64,000 bases of DNA from SKLM01 sp964421785 (lineage in GTDB: Bacteria > Chloroflexota > Anaerolineae > B4-G1). The translations under genes and the position numbers were made by a program. The notes under the pieces are model-generated. The model saw only the letters and a program-made list of their open reading frames with translations, made no database searches and had not been told where the DNA came from. The stretch spans positions 62,001 to 126,000 of the forward strand of contig CAYQZG010000001.1 of the NCBI GenBank assembly GCA_964421785.1, written 5' to 3'. This document shows, in pieces, positions 42,715 through 51,791 of this stretch; position 1 is the stretch's first letter, and the number at the start of each line of letters is the position of its first letter.

Positions 42715-42869
42715 ACGTGGTACGGCGAGTATCTCAACCATTCACGAACCCTAGTGCTGCAGAAGGCTCCCTGGCGCGCGCCAAGCAGGTCGGTCCTCAA
42801 GTAGCGGGTGAGTGATCGGAGATGGACTGCTTTTGACTGCTACTTTGCAGAAGAGGCGGTAACTTGCGT

Positions 42870-42898
42870 TTGCAATTTAACTGTACTCGTGGTAAAAT
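42870..42898 (+). promoter_or_regulatory. Promoter of the RpiR-type regulator gene
   Basis: TTGCAA (42870-42875) and TAAAAT (42893-42898) with a 17-base spacer face the regulator gene at 43047, predicting a leader of about 140 bases. The 42678-43046 gap holds only the two divergent promoters and a small AGCAC/GTGCT hairpin near 43000; no gene was seen. Confidence 0.72.
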
Positions 42899-43046
42899 AG
42901 GCGCAATTCGTAAGGGGGTGTCCAAAGACAGGCTCACTCTCTGGAAGTGATCTTACATTTCAGACGAGTGGTCTCGGCAGGCGCAGTTTAGAGAGGGAAG
43001 AGCACCTTGAGTGCTTTTCGGCTAGAGTTCAGAAGGAGATCCGACG

Positions 43047-43925
43047 ATGTTTCGTGAGAAGATACAAGAGAAATACGATGATTTGACGCCCAGTTTCCGT
43101 AAGCTTGCCGATTTCATATTGCAGAACCAGCTCGATGTTGCCTTTATGACCGCTACGGAGTTGGCCAATCGGTTGGGCGTGGATGCTGCTACCGTGGTTC
43201 GCTTTGCCCAGGAGCTTGGCTACACAGGGTTTCGAGAGCTGAGTAAAGAGATACAGGAGGTCGTTCGATTGGAGTTGAAGGCGTCCTATACCGCCGACCT
43301 GGACGCTGCAGAGGATCTTCAGCTATTCCGCAGTCTTTTGGGCAACGAGAAGCACAATCTGGAGCTTGCCCAGGACAGGCTGTCGGAACAGGTCGAATCG
43401 CTGCTTCCAGAGCTCTTGGATGCTGATCGGATTTGGGTTGTGGGACAAGGCCTATGTGTTCATTTGGCCGGTCTTTGCGCAGGCGCTCTGCGAGAGATTG
43501 GCTTGCCGGCCGTAGACATCGCGACAAATCCCTTGGAGGCAGCGACCAATCTCAAAGAGGTCGAGAGAGGCGATCTCCTTGTCGGGTTCTCTCTCTCTGG
43601 CATGGATCTGGATATGGCCAATGTGATCCGCTTCGCTCGTGGAAGAGGTGCAAGGACGTTTGTCTTCAGTGCGTCATCTGTCGCCGCAGCCGCTTTAGAG
43701 GCTGAGACGTCCATCATTTGCCCGGGACCTACCCAGACGGACGTTCCGTCGTTCACCGGATTGGCTGCCATGATTGTCGTAGTGATTGCAGCCTTTGCTG
43801 CTCGCTACCCTGAGGAAGCAGGTAAAATGACAGACGCGGTGCGACAGAGCTATCAGGAGTTGCTGGAAATGCAAGTGGAGAGCGCTTCGGATCTGGACAC
43901 TGAGGATTTGTGGCGCGAATTCTAG
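43047..43925 (+). CDS. MurR/RpiR-family transcription regulator
   Basis: The 292-residue regulator has an N-terminal RpiR HTH (SFRKLADFILQNQLDVAFMTATELANRLGVDAATVVRFAQELGYTGF in pieces) and a C-terminal SIS domain (about 120-265, VGQGLCVHLAGLCAGALREIG, LVGFSLSGMDLD). Such proteins sense phosphosugars such as MurNAc-6-P or GlcN-6-P and usually repress or activate sugar genes. GGAGAT precedes the ATG. No sugar catabolic operon is adjacent, so its targets are unclear; it may act on cell-wall or glycan genes elsewhere. Confidence 0.92.
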   Translation: MFREKIQEKYDDLTPSFRKLADFILQNQLDVAFMTATELANRLGVDAATVVRFAQELGYTGFRELSKEIQEVVRLELKASYTADLDAAEDLQLFRSLLGNEKHNLELAQDRLSEQVESLLPELLDADRIWVVGQGLCVHLAGLCAGALREIGLPAVDIATNPLEAATNLKEVERGDLLVGFSLSGMDLDMANVIRFARGRGARTFVFSASSVAAAALEAETSIICPGPTQTDVPSFTGLAAMIVVVIAAFAARYPEEAGKMTDAVRQSYQELLEMQVESASDLDTEDLWREF

Positions 43926-43984
43926 CGTTGGCTTGAGTTGCGGTGCGTGCTGGTTGGATTGAGGTTGTCGGATGTCGAACTTGT

Positions 43985-44010
43985 GAAGGCCCGGTGTGAG
44001 CCGGGTCTTC
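43985..44010 (+). terminator. Stem-loop after the RpiR-type gene
   Basis: GAAGGCCCGG (43985-43994) pairs with CCGGGTCTTC (44001-44010), ten pairs including one G-T wobble, followed by TTACTG. The T tract is short, so terminator strength is uncertain. Confidence 0.6.
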
Positions 44011-44120
44011 TTACTGTGCGTTCTGGCAGACAGAGTGGTGTAGCGTCTTCACGCTATTGAACTCAGGGCGAGATGGCTTCTTGGCATAATCGGCAGATGA
44101 CAGAACCAGGGGAAAGAGAC

Positions 44121-45011
44121 ATGGTCATTCTTGTGGAGGATCTTGTCAAGCATTACGATGATGTGGTTGCTGTCGACCAACTCTCATTCGAGGTGGAAAG
44201 GGGGGAGCTCTTTGGGCTCCTCGGTCCCAACGGCGCAGGTAAGACAACTACGATCCGGATCGTGATGGATATTCTTCAGCCTGATGCAGGGCGTGTGAGG
44301 ATCCTGGGGCAGCGCCCGGGCGAGGCCAAAGAGCGCGTCGGCTATCTGCCAGAGGAGAGAGGATTATACCGCGATGTCAAGGTGCTTGACATGTTGGTGT
44401 ATCTGGCGGAGTTGAAGGGCGTATCGCGAGCAATGGCCCGTGATCGGGCACAAGGGTTGCTTGAGCGAATCCGCCTGGATGACTGGGCCGACCGCAAAGT
44501 GAAGGATCTGAGCAGGGGGATGCAGCAGCGGCTTCAGTTCATCGCCAGCCTGGTGCACGACCCAGATCTGCTCATCCTTGATGAGCCATTCCAAGGACTG
44601 GATCCGGTCAATACCGAGCGGCTCAAGGCGTTCGTCGACGATTTGCGTGGGGCAGGTAAGACTATCGTGCTCAGCACCCATCAGATGAACCTGGTGGAGG
44701 CATTGTGCGACCGGATTCTCCTGATCGATAGTGGGCGTGCGGTCCTCTACGGTCGTCTAGACGAGATCAAGGAGCAGAACGCTCCCAACACGATCCGGTT
44801 GCGTGCCGAAGAGGTGCCCGCCGAGCTGCCAGGAGTTCTGTCCGTAGAGCCGAGCGATGGTGCTTTCAATCTGACCCTGGCCGATGGAATGGATCCGCAA
44901 GAAGTGCTGCGGAGTCTGGTGGAGCTGGGTACTCGAGTTCGCGAGTTCGAGGTGGCTCCGGTGCCGTTGGAGGACATCTTTGTGGATGTTGTTGGTGGGG
45001 AGGAGGTCTAG
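44121..45011 (+). CDS. ABC exporter ATP-binding protein (NatA type)
   Basis: The ATPase (296 residues from ATG 44121) has Walker A GPNGAGKT (35-42), a signature LSRGMQQRLQF, Walker B LLILDEPFQGLDP and a switch His in STHQM. The C-terminal extension (after about 220) is typical of NatA/DrrA-type ATPases. I use ATG 44121 because GGGGAAAGAG precedes it; ATG codons at 44097 and 44073 are in frame too. The permease gene begins four bases after the stop, with its ribosome site inside this gene's end, so the two form one export system. Sodium, drugs or lipids are possible cargo. Confidence 0.93.
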   Translation: MVILVEDLVKHYDDVVAVDQLSFEVERGELFGLLGPNGAGKTTTIRIVMDILQPDAGRVRILGQRPGEAKERVGYLPEERGLYRDVKVLDMLVYLAELKGVSRAMARDRAQGLLERIRLDDWADRKVKDLSRGMQQRLQFIASLVHDPDLLILDEPFQGLDPVNTERLKAFVDDLRGAGKTIVLSTHQMNLVEALCDRILLIDSGRAVLYGRLDEIKEQNAPNTIRLRAEEVPAELPGVLSVEPSDGAFNLTLADGMDPQEVLRSLVELGTRVREFEVAPVPLEDIFVDVVGGEEV

Positions 45012-45015
45012 TTCT

Positions 45016-46269
45016 ATGCATTGGCGCAAGATCTTGGTGATTGCCCGCCACGAATACTTGACCAACGTGAAGCGACTGGGGTTCATTATCATGACCGCGA
45101 TCGTGCCTGCGCTTGGTATTCTAGGGCTCTTGGTAGCCACGATCCTCGGGGGGGAAGCTCGCAAGATTGGTGATTTCTTGGAGAGGCAGTTTACGGGTGA
45201 CGAGAAGCCTTCCGCCGTTGTGGACAGTTCGGGAATCTTTGCCTCGATACAACCCGAATACCAGGAGAATTTCGTTCTTTATCAGGGTGAGGATGCGGCG
45301 AAAGAGGCGCTTGAGGCTGAACAGATCTCCAAAGCGCTGTTGATCCCGGAGGATTACTTAGAGACAGGGAGAGTCGTTGTGCTGACTCAGGGTAGTGGCT
45401 TCGGAGCGGTGGAAGCGAGCGATTCGTCTGAGGTGCAAGCGTTCTTTGTCGACCACTTACTGTTGGGGCGGGTCGATCAGGCTGTTCGTGAACGGGCTGC
45501 CAGGCCGTTGAAGACGGAGGCAAAGGTGATATCAAAGGGAAAGACGCGCGGTGAGGGGCCTTTGAGCTTCGTCTTTACCTTTGTCATTCCCTACGTACTG
45601 TCGTTCTTTCTGATCATGACGATCTTTGTTTCATCGGGTTATCTTCTGCGCAGTGTCGCGGAGGAGAAGGAGACGCGAGTCGTTGAACTCGTCATCTCTT
45701 CGGTTCGCCCGATGGAGCTTATGGCGGGTAAGGTGGCCGGGCTGGGCGCTCTTGGCCTGACCCAGGTGTTGATCTGGCTGGTGAGCACCGTGGCATTCAG
45801 CGGCGGTCTGGTGGCACTGGTGGCAGCCGCGGGGGCCGTCTTGGTACCGGTCCGTGTGATGGTTCTGGGTGTTGTCTACTACCTGCTCGGCTATACGCTC
45901 TACGCGATCTTGATGGCAGGGATTGGTGCACTGGGCACCACGATGCAGGAGAGCCAGCAGCTGGCCGGCTTCTTCTCCTTCTTTGCTGCCATACCCTATA
46001 TGCTAAGCGGATTCCTTTTCACCAATCCCAACGCTCTCTTGGCGCGAGTGCTTAGCTTCTTTCCCCTGACCGCGCCAACGATGATGATGCTACGTTTGCC
46101 CCTCGCCGAGTTGCCCTGGGTGGACGTGGTCGGCAGCGTGGTGGTTTTGGTCGTTTCTCTCCCGATAGCCCTGTGGTTGGGGGCGAAGCTGTTCCGTGTC
46201 GGGCTGCTCATCTACGGGAAGCGCCCTACGCTGAAGGAGATTTGGGGGATTGTGACGAGTAGTGGGTAG
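45016..46269 (+). CDS. ABC-2 type permease (NatB-like)
   Basis: A 417-residue permease with one N-terminal helix, an outer domain of about 150 residues and a C-terminal bundle of about six helices with EEKETRVVELVISSVRPMELMAGKV, the ABC-2/NatB hallmark. AGGAGGT (45001-45007) stands eight bases before ATG 45016, which I prefer over longer frames that overlap the ATPase gene. With the upstream ATPase it would export an unknown cargo, in NatAB-like systems Na+ or a small peptide or lipid. Confidence 0.92.
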   Translation: MHWRKILVIARHEYLTNVKRLGFIIMTAIVPALGILGLLVATILGGEARKIGDFLERQFTGDEKPSAVVDSSGIFASIQPEYQENFVLYQGEDAAKEALEAEQISKALLIPEDYLETGRVVVLTQGSGFGAVEASDSSEVQAFFVDHLLLGRVDQAVRERAARPLKTEAKVISKGKTRGEGPLSFVFTFVIPYVLSFFLIMTIFVSSGYLLRSVAEEKETRVVELVISSVRPMELMAGKVAGLGALGLTQVLIWLVSTVAFSGGLVALVAAAGAVLVPVRVMVLGVVYYLLGYTLYAILMAGIGALGTTMQESQQLAGFFSFFAAIPYMLSGFLFTNPNALLARVLSFFPLTAPTMMMLRLPLAELPWVDVVGSVVVLVVSLPIALWLGAKLFRVGLLIYGKRPTLKEIWGIVTSSG

Positions 46270-46320
46270 GGTTGGGCAGGTGCGTAAGAGCCCCGAAGCT
46301 TGTGGTGTGGATGGACTATA

Positions 46321-46359
46321 CCCCGCTCTGCAGCCTGGAAGGGAGCTCGCGGAGCGGGG
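46321..46359. terminator. Hairpin between convergent permease and hisS genes
   Basis: CCCCGCTC (46321-46328) and GAGCGGGG (46352-46359) enclose a 23-base loop in the gap between two converging genes. Neither side has a clear T tract, so it is a weak terminator candidate for both strands. Confidence 0.4.
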
Positions 46360-46415
46360 CCATGCTATGAGTTCTTCTGAACCAAGAAAAGAGCGGAAGG
46401 GCCTGCCAAGATAGC

Positions 46416-47681
46416 TCAGGCCCGTTCCTTCAGCCAAGTGACCAGCAGGTTCAAGTCAACGTCTATCTGATCCCCCGATGTCATGTCGCGCACGGTGGCC
46501 TTTCCGCTCTCCAGTTCGTTCTCTCCGAGGATGACGGTGTAACGCACCGCACGCTTGTCAGCTTCGCGGAGCTGGCTCCTCAGTCCGCGGTTTCTTCCCA
46601 TCGCCAGGTAGACCCCCACATCCGCACGGCGGAGTGCATCCATCAGCTTCAGAGATTCTTCGCGAGGCTTCTCACCCAGGTAGGCGAGGAAGATCTCGGG
46701 GGTCCTTGGGGCGGGAGGCCCCACTTCCAATGCTTTCATCGTGATGACGATCCGCTCCAGCCCTATGGCCACACCAACGCCCGGGGTCTCTGGACCACCC
46801 AGGAGATCGGTCAGTCCGTCGTACCGCCCCCCGCCGCACAGGGCGCTCTGCGCGCCGATCCCGGATGCCCAGACTTCGAAGACGGTTTTCGTATAGTAGT
46901 CCAGCCCGCGCACCAGCCGGTGGTTGAGCACGTATCGCCGGTTAAGCAGCTCTAGATATTCCCGCAGACGGGTAAAGTGTTCTCTACATTCATCGCATAG
47001 GTAGTCTACGATACGAGGTGCCTTTTCGATGATGGGCTGACACTGTTCATCCTTGCAGTCGAGCACGCGGAGAGGGCTTCGCTCCAGCCGTCGTCGGCAA
47101 TCCTCGCAGACTTCATCATCGTGTCTGCGATAGTGATCCTCTAACGCTTCCACGTACTTTGGGCGACAGCGGGGGCAGCCGGTGGAGTTCAGCTGGAACT
47201 CCAGGTCTGGGATACCGAGGCCGGCGTAGAGATCCCATACCAGCATCATAATCTCTAGATCGGCAGCTGGGTCTTGTTCGCCAAGAATCTCGGCGTTGAA
47301 CTGCGTGAACTGACGATAGCGACCGGCCTGAGGGCGATCGTAGCGAAAGGTTGGCCCTATGGAATAGAGTTTCTGCGGTTTGACTTCCACGTGGAGACCG
47401 TTCTCGATATAGGCCCGCACGACGCCAGCCGTAAACTCGGGGCGGAGCGTGAGGTCGCGCCCGCCTTTGTCGGTGAAGTTGTACATCTCCTTGTCTACAA
47501 CGTCGGTGCCCTCGCCAATGCCGCGAGCGAATACCTCAGTGGCCTCGAAGATGGGGATGTCGATACGTTCGAAGCCGGCCAGTTCGGCCAGATGCTTTGC
47601 GTGGCTGCGCAGGCGTGCCCAATAGGGCTGTTCCTCCGGCAGGATGTCTTGGGTTCCGGGTGGCCGCTGATAAGGTGGCAT
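46416..47681 (-). CDS. hisS: Histidyl-tRNA synthetase
   Basis: The 421-residue class II synthetase charges tRNA-His. It shows PPGTQDILPEE at the N terminus, motif 2 (FRYDRPQAGRYRQFTQFNAEILG), the HisA signature LVRGLDYYTKTVFEV, motif 3 (GVGVAIGLERI) and a C-terminal anticodon-binding domain. Four Cys (CPRC...CEDC) form a zinc-like insertion between motif 2 and the HisA region, as in many bacterial HisRS. AAGGAG precedes the ATG. It is flanked by convergent and divergent genes, so it is probably monocistronic. Confidence 0.98.
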   Translation of the reverse strand: MPPYQRPPGTQDILPEEQPYWARLRSHAKHLAELAGFERIDIPIFEATEVFARGIGEGTDVVDKEMYNFTDKGGRDLTLRPEFTAGVVRAYIENGLHVEVKPQKLYSIGPTFRYDRPQAGRYRQFTQFNAEILGEQDPAADLEIMMLVWDLYAGLGIPDLEFQLNSTGCPRCRPKYVEALEDHYRRHDDEVCEDCRRRLERSPLRVLDCKDEQCQPIIEKAPRIVDYLCDECREHFTRLREYLELLNRRYVLNHRLVRGLDYYTKTVFEVWASGIGAQSALCGGGRYDGLTDLLGGPETPGVGVAIGLERIVITMKALEVGPPAPRTPEIFLAYLGEKPREESLKLMDALRRADVGVYLAMGRNRGLRSQLREADKRAVRYTVILGENELESGKATVRDMTSGDQIDVDLNLLVTWLKERA

Positions 47682-47773
47682 GAGTTTCTCCTTCCAGATC
47701 TATGCAAAGCTGAGCGGGCAATCTATCACGCCAGAGATGAAGGCGCATGCGCTCCTGAGATATACTGGCCAGT

Positions 47774-47779
47774 ATTATA
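47774..47779 (-). promoter_or_regulatory. -10 box of the hisS promoter
   Basis: TATAAT on the minus strand at 47779-47774, about 93 bases before the hisS ATG. No good -35 hexamer is present (TGGCGA at 16 bases). I looked for T-box leader features and saw none. Confidence 0.45.
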
Positions 47780-47851
47780 GTCGGACTCGAGGGTTTCGCC
47801 AGCCAAGCGAGTTGCCGGACTTCATGTTACGAAGGGGGAGGGGCGAAGATG

Positions 47852-48154
47852 TCACGCGCGCGCCCAGTCGGTGGCCCATTGAGGGCGATCAGGGATGTAG
47901 ACGGTGATGGCGACGATCTCATCTCTGTCGGCGTATTCACAAACGACGTGAATCTGGAGATCGAAACCAGTGTTAGGCCCGACGATGAGCACCCGGTGTC
48001 GCCTTGGATAGTGCTCAAGGATCTTGCCGTTGAAGATGGCGTGGAAGACATCCTTGGCTCGCAAACTCTCCTTGTAGGCTTCGTAAAGTGCATGTTCGGT
48101 GAGGCGCATCGTGTCGTGAGAGACTAGCAGATCATCGACCTCTGTGATAACCAT
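47852..48154 (-). CDS. DUF4258 family small protein
   Basis: The 100-residue protein matches the DUF4258 pattern: an N-terminal helix with LTEHALYEAYKESL, then DVFHAIFNGKILEHYP, RVLIVGPNTGFDLQIHVVCEY and IVAITVYIPDRPQW. Some family members are toxin-like partners of small HTH antitoxins. No partner gene is seen on either side, so here it appears as an orphan. Function unknown. Confidence 0.72.
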   Translation of the reverse strand: MVITEVDDLLVSHDTMRLTEHALYEAYKESLRAKDVFHAIFNGKILEHYPRRHRVLIVGPNTGFDLQIHVVCEYADRDEIVAITVYIPDRPQWATDWARA

Positions 48155-48298
48155 CTATGCGCTCCTTTCGGCTCCCGTGTCAACAAGGAGGCGTTTGCTG
48201 GACCGTAGCTTGCGAAAAGCAACTGTTCCACGTCGTGTGGGGTGTTTAGTATACGTCGCTTTCTGGACATGAGCAAATTATCCGGTGGTGGTGTGCGA

Positions 48299-48326
48299 TT
48301 GACGATAAGGGCAGGAAGGGTATAAT
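48299..48326 (+). promoter_or_regulatory. efp promoter
   Basis: TTGACG (48299-48304) and TATAAT (48321-48326) with a 16-base spacer precede efp by about 130 bases. The 48155-48456 gap otherwise shows no gene with a credible start. Confidence 0.8.
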
Positions 48327-48456
48327 CAGGGTGCGTTCGCCACTCGATATGCGACCGAGAGCTACCATACGGGGTGGGCCTTTCATTGCTTGTAAGAAAT
48401 GGCCTTCAATGAGAATCCCGCTTCAGAATGAATCAAGGCATCGAAGGGAGAGAATC

Positions 48457-49014
48457 ATGATCGACGTCAATGAACTGCGCAAAGGTGTTACGTTTACAAT
48501 GGATGGCGAGCTTTATCGAGTTCTTGAGTATGAGCATCACAAGCCAGGCCGAGGTAAAGCTTACATCCGTACCAAGCTGCGCAACATAAACACGGGCGCG
48601 ACGATCAAGCATACGTTTATCTCCGGTGACAAGGTGGAGGATGTCTACGTCGAGCGGCGAGGTGTCCAGTACCTGTACACGGATGGTGACCTGTACCATT
48701 TCATGGACACTGAGACGTATGAGCAGCTGGCAGCACCCGCGTCTGTGCTGGGAGAGGGTGCCAAGTATCTCCTGGAGAACATGGAAATCGTTGTGGCGGT
48801 ATACGGAGGCAGAATCATCGACGTCGATCTGCCAACAAAGGTCGACCTGGAGGTGGTGCACTCAGAGGTGGCGGTGGCCGGTGACCGCGCGACGGGGACG
48901 CTGAAGACCGTGACGACAGAGACCGGTTTGGACGTAGAGGTTCCTCTCTTCGTTGAAGTGGGGGATGTGATCCGAGTCGACACGCGAAATGGTGAATACG
49001 TGACACGCGTGTAG
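48457..49014 (+). CDS. efp: Elongation factor P
   Basis: The 185-residue factor relieves ribosome stalling at polyproline runs. All three beta domains are present, with the KOW-like N terminus and the C-terminal signature region ending in GDVIRVDTRNGEYVTRV. The loop that reaches the peptidyl-transferase centre reads HHKPGRGKAY, so the tip residue is Arg32, not the Lys that is beta-lysylated in E. coli. I start at ATG 48457, after GAAGGGAG; this gives the usual length, whereas an upstream frame start adds 42 odd residues. Several proteins in this window are rich in Pro runs and would need EF-P. Confidence 0.97.
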   Translation: MIDVNELRKGVTFTMDGELYRVLEYEHHKPGRGKAYIRTKLRNINTGATIKHTFISGDKVEDVYVERRGVQYLYTDGDLYHFMDTETYEQLAAPASVLGEGAKYLLENMEIVVAVYGGRIIDVDLPTKVDLEVVHSEVAVAGDRATGTLKTVTTETGLDVEVPLFVEVGDVIRVDTRNGEYVTRV

Positions 49015-49043
49015 ACCTGTGTCCGCTGGCATCAAGGGGAGTT

Positions 49044-51746
49044 ATGAGTCAAAGAGCCAAGCGTCTTCTTATCGGTACGGTCGTTGGTTTTGCGGCACTT
49101 GTCCTTCTGCCGATCCTTTCTGGCAATGCCATCACTTTCTATACTGACTGGCTCTGGTTCGACAGTGTAGGGCATCTGGATGTGCTAAAGACCCGTATCC
49201 TCGCTCGAGTTGCGTTGTGGGCAGCCGGTGCTCTAGTTGTCGTTGGTTTTCTGGCGGTCAATTGGTTCTTCCTACCAAGGCGATTACTCGGGCGCATCCA
49301 GTTGAGGATCCAGGGACAAGGACGCGCATCAATCACCATTGGTGCGCGGCTTTTGACTGTTCTTCTCGGTGTGGTCGGTGCCCTGGTGGCTCTGACCATG
49401 GCGTCGGCAGCTGCTGATAAGTGGATGTCGGCCCTAAGGTTCAGTCATGCCGCATCGTTTGGGCTTAGCGATCCGATCTTTGGCCTCGATGCTGGTTTCT
49501 ACGTATTCAAGCTCCCCTTCTATCGTTTCCTCGTCAGTTGGATGATGGGCTTGGTTGTGGTGACACTGATTGGTAATGCTCTGGTCTACGTTTTCGCCGG
49601 GCGCATTCGGGAGGCGGAAGCGACTGGGCATCTATCGGTGCTGGGGGCACTCTTCCTGGTTGGTCAGGCGGTGAGCTATCAACTGCAGCGATGGGCGCTG
49701 CTTGAGTCGTCGACTGGCGTCGTCTATGGTGCAGGTTACACCGACGTGAGGGCTCGCATGCCGCTCTTTTCTCTATTGGCGGGCGTTGTCGTGATCGGGG
49801 CCTTGCTGCTGTTGGTTAACATTCGTATTCGCCGATGGAAGCTACTCGTCTTTGTGGGGATCGCTTGGTTAGCCTTGAGTCTGATCGGGCAGTTCTATCC
49901 GGCAGCGGTGCAGCGATTCACGGTCGAACCCAATGAACTGGCATTGGAACGGGAGTTTATCGAGAACAACATCCGCTTCACCCGTTTTGCCTACGGAATC
50001 GATGAGATTGAGGAGTTTGACTATCAGCTCAATGGAGAGCTGACGCCCCAAGATCTGGAGGAAAGCGCCGATACGCTTGATAACGTACGCCTATGGGATT
50101 GGAAGCCACTGCGGACGACCTATGAGCAGATTCAGGAGATCCGTACCTACTATACGTTCGCTGACGTGGATATTGACCGGTATACACTCGACGGTCGGTT
50201 GCGCCAGGTCAATCTGGCCGTGCGCGAGCTGGACATCGAGCAGATGCGCGAGGATGCGCGAACCTGGATCAATCAGCATCTGATCTATACCCACGGCTAC
50301 GGCCTTTGCATGAGCCCCGTGGGGGAGGTCAGCGAGGAGGGATTACCGCATCTCCTGGTTCGTAATATCCCACCCGAGACCGAACATCCGCGACTGGAGA
50401 TCACACGGCCTGAGATCTACTTCGGCGAGAAGACATCCAACTACGTCGTCATCAACGCGACCGAGGATGAGTTTGACTATCCCAGCGGCGATCAGAACGT
50501 CTACGCGCGCTATGAAGGAGGCGCTGGCGTGCCGGTGGGAGGCTTGCTGCGCCGTATCGCCTTCGCTCTGCGTTTCAGGAGCTCACCGATTTTGCTCTCG
50601 CGTGCGATCAATTCCGAGAGTCGCATTCTCTTTCACCGGGTCCTTTCCGAGCGAGTGGGGATGGTGGCTCCTATGCTCTGGTTCGATGCTGATCCTTATC
50701 CCGTCATCTTGGACGGGCGTGTCGTGTGGCTCTATGACGCCTACACCTGGAGTGACCGCTTTCCCTATTCGAGACCGACGCGAGGGCTTAACTACATACG
50801 CAATAGCGTCAAGATCGCCATTGATGCCTACACTGGCGAGATGGTTTTCTATGTCGTCGATCCCGACGATCCGGTGATTCAGACGTATCGGTCCATCTTC
50901 CCGGAGCTGTTTACATCCGTTGAGGAGATGGATTCGGCACTCCGTGAGCATTGGCGCTACCCGGAACAGCTCTTTCGCATCCAGGCAGATCTCTATGGGG
51001 CCTACCACATGCAGGATCCGAGAGTCTTCTACAACCAAGAGGATTTGTGGCAGACGCCGACAGAGGTGCGGGAGTCCGAAAAGACGGAGATGTCCCCCTA
51101 CTACGTCACGGTTCGCCTGCCCGACTCCGAGCAAGTCGAGTTCATGATGATCCGTCCCTATGTGCCGGCCGGCAAGCAGAATATGATTGCCTGGTTGTAT
51201 GCTGATTCGGATGGCTCCGACTATGGACAGCTTGGTGTCTACAAGTTCTCGAAGGAAGCGTTGATCTACGGCCCGATGCAGGTGGAATCGCGCATCGACC
51301 AGGATCCAACCATCTCTCAGCAACTGACGCTGTGGAATCAGCGTGGTTCCTCGGTCAATCGTGGGAACCTGATTGTGATTCCGATTGACGGGACGTTGCT
51401 CTACATTGAGCCGCTCTACCTGCAGGCCGAGGCCAGCCGACTGCCCGAACTCAAGCGGGTGGTCGTCTCGTACCAGAATCGCGTGGCGATGGAGGGTACT
51501 CTTTCGGAGAGCCTGGCTAGGGTGCTTGGGGCCGCCGCGGCGGAGGGGCCCGACCAGGTGCCCGAGACGGAGGAGGGACCGCCCCCACCGCCGTCCGGTG
51601 ACGTGGTAGAGCTTGCACGCTCGGCGCAATCCCACTATGAGGCGGCCCAGCAATGCCTGCAGGAAGGCGACTGGGCCTGCTACGGTGATGAGCTAGAGGC
51701 TTTGGAGCAGGACCTGCGGGCGTTGGTCAACGCCACTGAGGAATAG
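49044..51746 (+). CDS. UPF0182 family membrane protein
   Basis: A 900-residue protein with about seven membrane helices in the first 290 residues (FYTDWLWFDSVGHLDVLKTRI near the N terminus) and a large outer domain with family segments such as IWNIRLWD-like ADTLDNVRLWDWKPLRTTYEQIQEIRTYY (in pieces), LIYTHGYG and YIRNSVKIAIDAY. UPF0182 proteins are widespread in Actinobacteria, Cyanobacteria and Chloroflexota, and their function is unknown. A Pro-rich linker (GPPPPPSGD) precedes a C-terminal helical segment. It begins 29 bases after efp and may share its promoter. Confidence 0.93.
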   Translation: MSQRAKRLLIGTVVGFAALVLLPILSGNAITFYTDWLWFDSVGHLDVLKTRILARVALWAAGALVVVGFLAVNWFFLPRRLLGRIQLRIQGQGRASITIGARLLTVLLGVVGALVALTMASAAADKWMSALRFSHAASFGLSDPIFGLDAGFYVFKLPFYRFLVSWMMGLVVVTLIGNALVYVFAGRIREAEATGHLSVLGALFLVGQAVSYQLQRWALLESSTGVVYGAGYTDVRARMPLFSLLAGVVVIGALLLLVNIRIRRWKLLVFVGIAWLALSLIGQFYPAAVQRFTVEPNELALEREFIENNIRFTRFAYGIDEIEEFDYQLNGELTPQDLEESADTLDNVRLWDWKPLRTTYEQIQEIRTYYTFADVDIDRYTLDGRLRQVNLAVRELDIEQMREDARTWINQHLIYTHGYGLCMSPVGEVSEEGLPHLLVRNIPPETEHPRLEITRPEIYFGEKTSNYVVINATEDEFDYPSGDQNVYARYEGGAGVPVGGLLRRIAFALRFRSSPILLSRAINSESRILFHRVLSERVGMVAPMLWFDADPYPVILDGRVVWLYDAYTWSDRFPYSRPTRGLNYIRNSVKIAIDAYTGEMVFYVVDPDDPVIQTYRSIFPELFTSVEEMDSALREHWRYPEQLFRIQADLYGAYHMQDPRVFYNQEDLWQTPTEVRESEKTEMSPYYVTVRLPDSEQVEFMMIRPYVPAGKQNMIAWLYADSDGSDYGQLGVYKFSKEALIYGPMQVESRIDQDPTISQQLTLWNQRGSSVNRGNLIVIPIDGTLLYIEPLYLQAEASRLPELKRVVVSYQNRVAMEGTLSESLARVLGAAAAEGPDQVPETEEGPPPPPSGDVVELARSAQSHYEAAQQCLQEGDWACYGDELEALEQDLRALVNATEE

Positions 51747-51791
51747 CACGACGCGCGGCAGCTGATGGTGCTGCATCAGGAGGCAATGACA

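Noticed and set aside
46321..46359. Hairpin after the NatB-like gene as a riboswitch.
   Set aside because: It lies between convergent genes, not in a leader, and fits a weak terminator.
47680..47907. T-box or small gene upstream of hisS.
   Set aside because: No T-box core motif was found; short frames there are antisense to the hisS leader or DUF4258 gene.
47849..48127. 92-codon plus-strand frame opposite the DUF4258 gene.
   Set aside because: The minus-strand DUF4258 pattern is much better supported.
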